Part shown: positions 23,419 through 24,939 of the stretch, piece by piece
How positions within the stretch are numbered: the stretch's first letter is position 1
Layout of the letters: each line of letters opens with the position of its first letter
Assembly (NCBI GenBank): GCA_027010905.1
Contig: JALVBA010000198.1
Span: 1-24,939 of the forward strand
Reading direction: 5' to 3'
Length of the DNA stretch: 24,939 nucleotides
DNA from: Marinilabiliaceae bacterium
GTDB lineage: Bacteria > Bacteroidota > Bacteroidia > Bacteroidales > Marinilabiliaceae
The notes under the pieces: model-generated
What the model was told of the DNA's origin: nothing
Database searches by the model: none
What the model saw: only the letters and a program-made list of their open reading frames with translations
Position numbers and translations under genes: made by a program

Positions 23419-24753
23419 TCAGACACTAATTTTAAGCTCAAGTTTTTTGCCAACGAGATAGTTCCAAAAAATCCAAAAAGAATTTAGTGTCTCAGCTTTT
23501 AATCGCTGAAGCATTTTTCTTAGGTTAAATCCTGTTGCTGCCAGAATTGTATTGATTTTGTCTCCATCATTGTCAAGTAAATAATTTCTACTCATTCTAT
23601 GGTCTTGCTTGAGATGTCCAATTACAGGTTCAATACCAGCTCGTGCCCTAAAGAATTTTCTCATCTTTTGTCGTTGATAGCTAGTAGCAGAATCAGGCAA
23701 TCTTTTAGGGATAATAATTTTAACTCCATTGATCAGTTTTCGCCCACGATACCCTCTGTAAACAATTCCTGCCTTCGGTTTCTTCCCTATTAACCTCTCT
23801 GTTTGTTGTAACTGAGGCTCAAGTGTATCTCCATCATAGATGTTTTCTGTAAATGCCACAGCTCCAACAATGATTCCAGATTTCATTGTTTTTACAATAG
23901 AGGTTTTATTTCCAAATTCAAACTTCTTTGCTTCTTTACCCTTGGCTATACACTTTACATGTGGTTGGTGGATACTGTAAATCTTATTTTTAGAACCTTT
24001 TTCCTGAGCCAGCAATTGGCTGAAAGTATTAAAGAGCTCTGCGTATTGTTCTTTTGTTTGTTCATCAAGCTTTCTATCTACATCTCTAAAAATACGTCCT
24101 GCAATAACTTTTATCTTCCGACCTGCTGCTATTGCTTTCTTTCTTCGCTTTGGATGGTTACGAAATCTTTGCTCAATCATTAATTGCTTTAATATCCGTT
24201 TATAGCTTTGGCGTAATGTTATCCCCTCTTTCTGTGCTATGTCTCTACACCTCTCTATAATCTTCTTTTGTAACTTGGGATCGGTTGGGTAAGTGATATT
24301 CTTTTCCTGAACTGTAGTGTTAATTAATACTTATTTTTCTTGTACTTCCTTTTTAGGAAATAAAAGGATAGACAACTTTAAAATCTCTTCAGAGCCTTCT
24401 TCTCCTATTCGTTTTCTAAACTTAATCAATTCTGTCCTGTCAAAAGGTAATTCATGATTAAAATAGGTTTCACCTGTAAAATATTGCCAATAAGGATTCT
24501 CTGTCCATCTATTCAAAACACTCTCATCACTTTCGTTGTAAATCCGCTTTAACATTATAATCTCGGAAATCAATCTTATAGGAACTCCTGGACGTCCATT
24601 GTCTTTAGTGTAATAAATACTTAGTCTTTCTTCTAACGAATCCCAGTCAATACTTTTTGAAAGGAGCACTAGCTTATGACTCTCTTTTATGAAATGCTTG
24701 AGGGGAGTCTTAAATATATTCAACTGCGGTGTCTTATCTGTTTTACCAATCAT
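23419..24753 (-). pseudogene. IS5-superfamily transposase, inactivated
   Basis: On the minus strand one reading frame of 445 codons is broken by a single TAA at 24331-24333 (codon 141) and continues in the same frame. The N-terminal part shows the DUF772-type domain (GRPGVPIRLISEIIMLKRIY, NPYWQYFTGE, FRKRIGEEG); the rest has NTTVQEKN, FRNHPKRRKKA, YRGYRGRK and IEPVIGHLKQDHR. Compared with active relatives, the first catalytic Asp (usually DTTVQEKN) is Asn at codon 145 and the second (usually DRGY) is Tyr at codon 332; only Glu375 of the DDE triad remains. The stop fits a single G-to-T change of GAA. The element therefore cannot move by itself. The C-terminal piece could still be translated from an internal ATG at 24180, but this is unlikely to matter. 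Confidence 0.88.
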
Positions 24754-24793
24754 TTTGCAAGGTTTTTAGCTAATTTCTCTATAACCTTGCAAA
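24754..24793 (-). repeat. Hairpin next to the transposase start codon
   Basis: Perfect 11-base arms TTTGCAAGGTT (24754-24764) and AACCTTGCAAA (24783-24793) with an 18-base loop, directly against the ATG at 24751-24753. In the transposase mRNA it would bury the ribosome-binding region. Such structures keep transposase expression low in some insertion sequences. Confidence 0.6.
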
Positions 24794-24855
24794 TAATCAA
24801 CATGTAAATCGATAAGTTTTCAACAAGTACATCTTATCAATACTCCGTTATAAAC

Positions 24856-24939
24856 TTAAGCGGCAATAGTACCAAAATACAATAGTTTGTCCAATCTCTT
24901 TTTATTTTTAGCATAGTATGGATTAATCCCGAACACGTC
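24856..24939 (-). CDS. Possible 3' end of a further gene (27 codons, cut by the window)
   Basis: From the right edge an open frame on the minus strand reads DVFGINPYYAKNKKRLDKLL and stops with TAA at 24856-24858, about 60 bases beyond the transposase hairpin. The composition is protein-like, but the stretch is too short for a family call and may be chance. Confidence 0.25.
   Translation of the reverse strand, partial: DVFGINPYYAKNKKRLDKLLYFGTIAA

Overview
The window looks like a chromosomal segment of a Bacteroidota bacterium, most likely order Bacteroidales/Marinilabiliales. The grounds are AT-rich DNA, promoters of the Bacteroidota type (TTG, 19-base spacer, TAnnTTTG), few Shine-Dalgarno sites, PadR-PspC-PspC-DUF4252 and purH-mreB-mreC-mreD-mrdA-rodA gene strings typical of that phylum, and RHS-core and IS5-type debris. 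This is family-level inference; no species is claimed.

Left part (1-3574): the 3' tip of a broken RHS gene lies directly behind frr (ribosome recycling factor, minus strand). Divergent from frr is a compact plus-strand operon of three overlapping genes: a short GT4 glycosyltransferase, a NodB-like polysaccharide deacetylase and a FemAB-like aminoacyl/acyl transferase. Together they look like a small envelope-glycan building or tailoring unit.

Middle left (3621-7572): a minus-strand operon padR - pspC (short) - pspC (long) - DUF4252, probably a self-regulated envelope-stress or membrane-homeostasis unit. Its promoter carries two dyads built from the same hexamer (GTATGT/ACATAC). The roughly 500-base gap behind it holds a nested inverted-repeat element and a decayed coding fragment. 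Next comes a large soluble hybrid histidine kinase (two GAF, three PAS, HisKA, HATPase, REC; minus strand).

Centre (11496-18774): purine synthesis gene purH followed by the rod-shape/elongasome genes mreB, mreC, mreD, mrdA (PBP2) and rodA. They are tightly packed apart from a 61-base mreB-mreC gap that contains a perfect 30-base palindrome.

Right part (18775-23170): a promoter and a structured leader of about 135 bases precede a KamA-family radical SAM gene. It is followed 10 bases later by an MprF/YbhN-type flippase-like membrane protein, then a TauE/SafE transporter and ilvE (branched-chain aminotransferase). The KamA homologue lacks the acidic residues expected for lysine, so the enzyme-flippase pair is the best candidate here for an uncharacterised pathway.

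Right edge (23171-24939): an IS5-superfamily transposase killed by an in-frame stop and by substitution of two of its three catalytic acids, with a strong hairpin at its start codon, and then a possible 3' end of another minus-strand gene.
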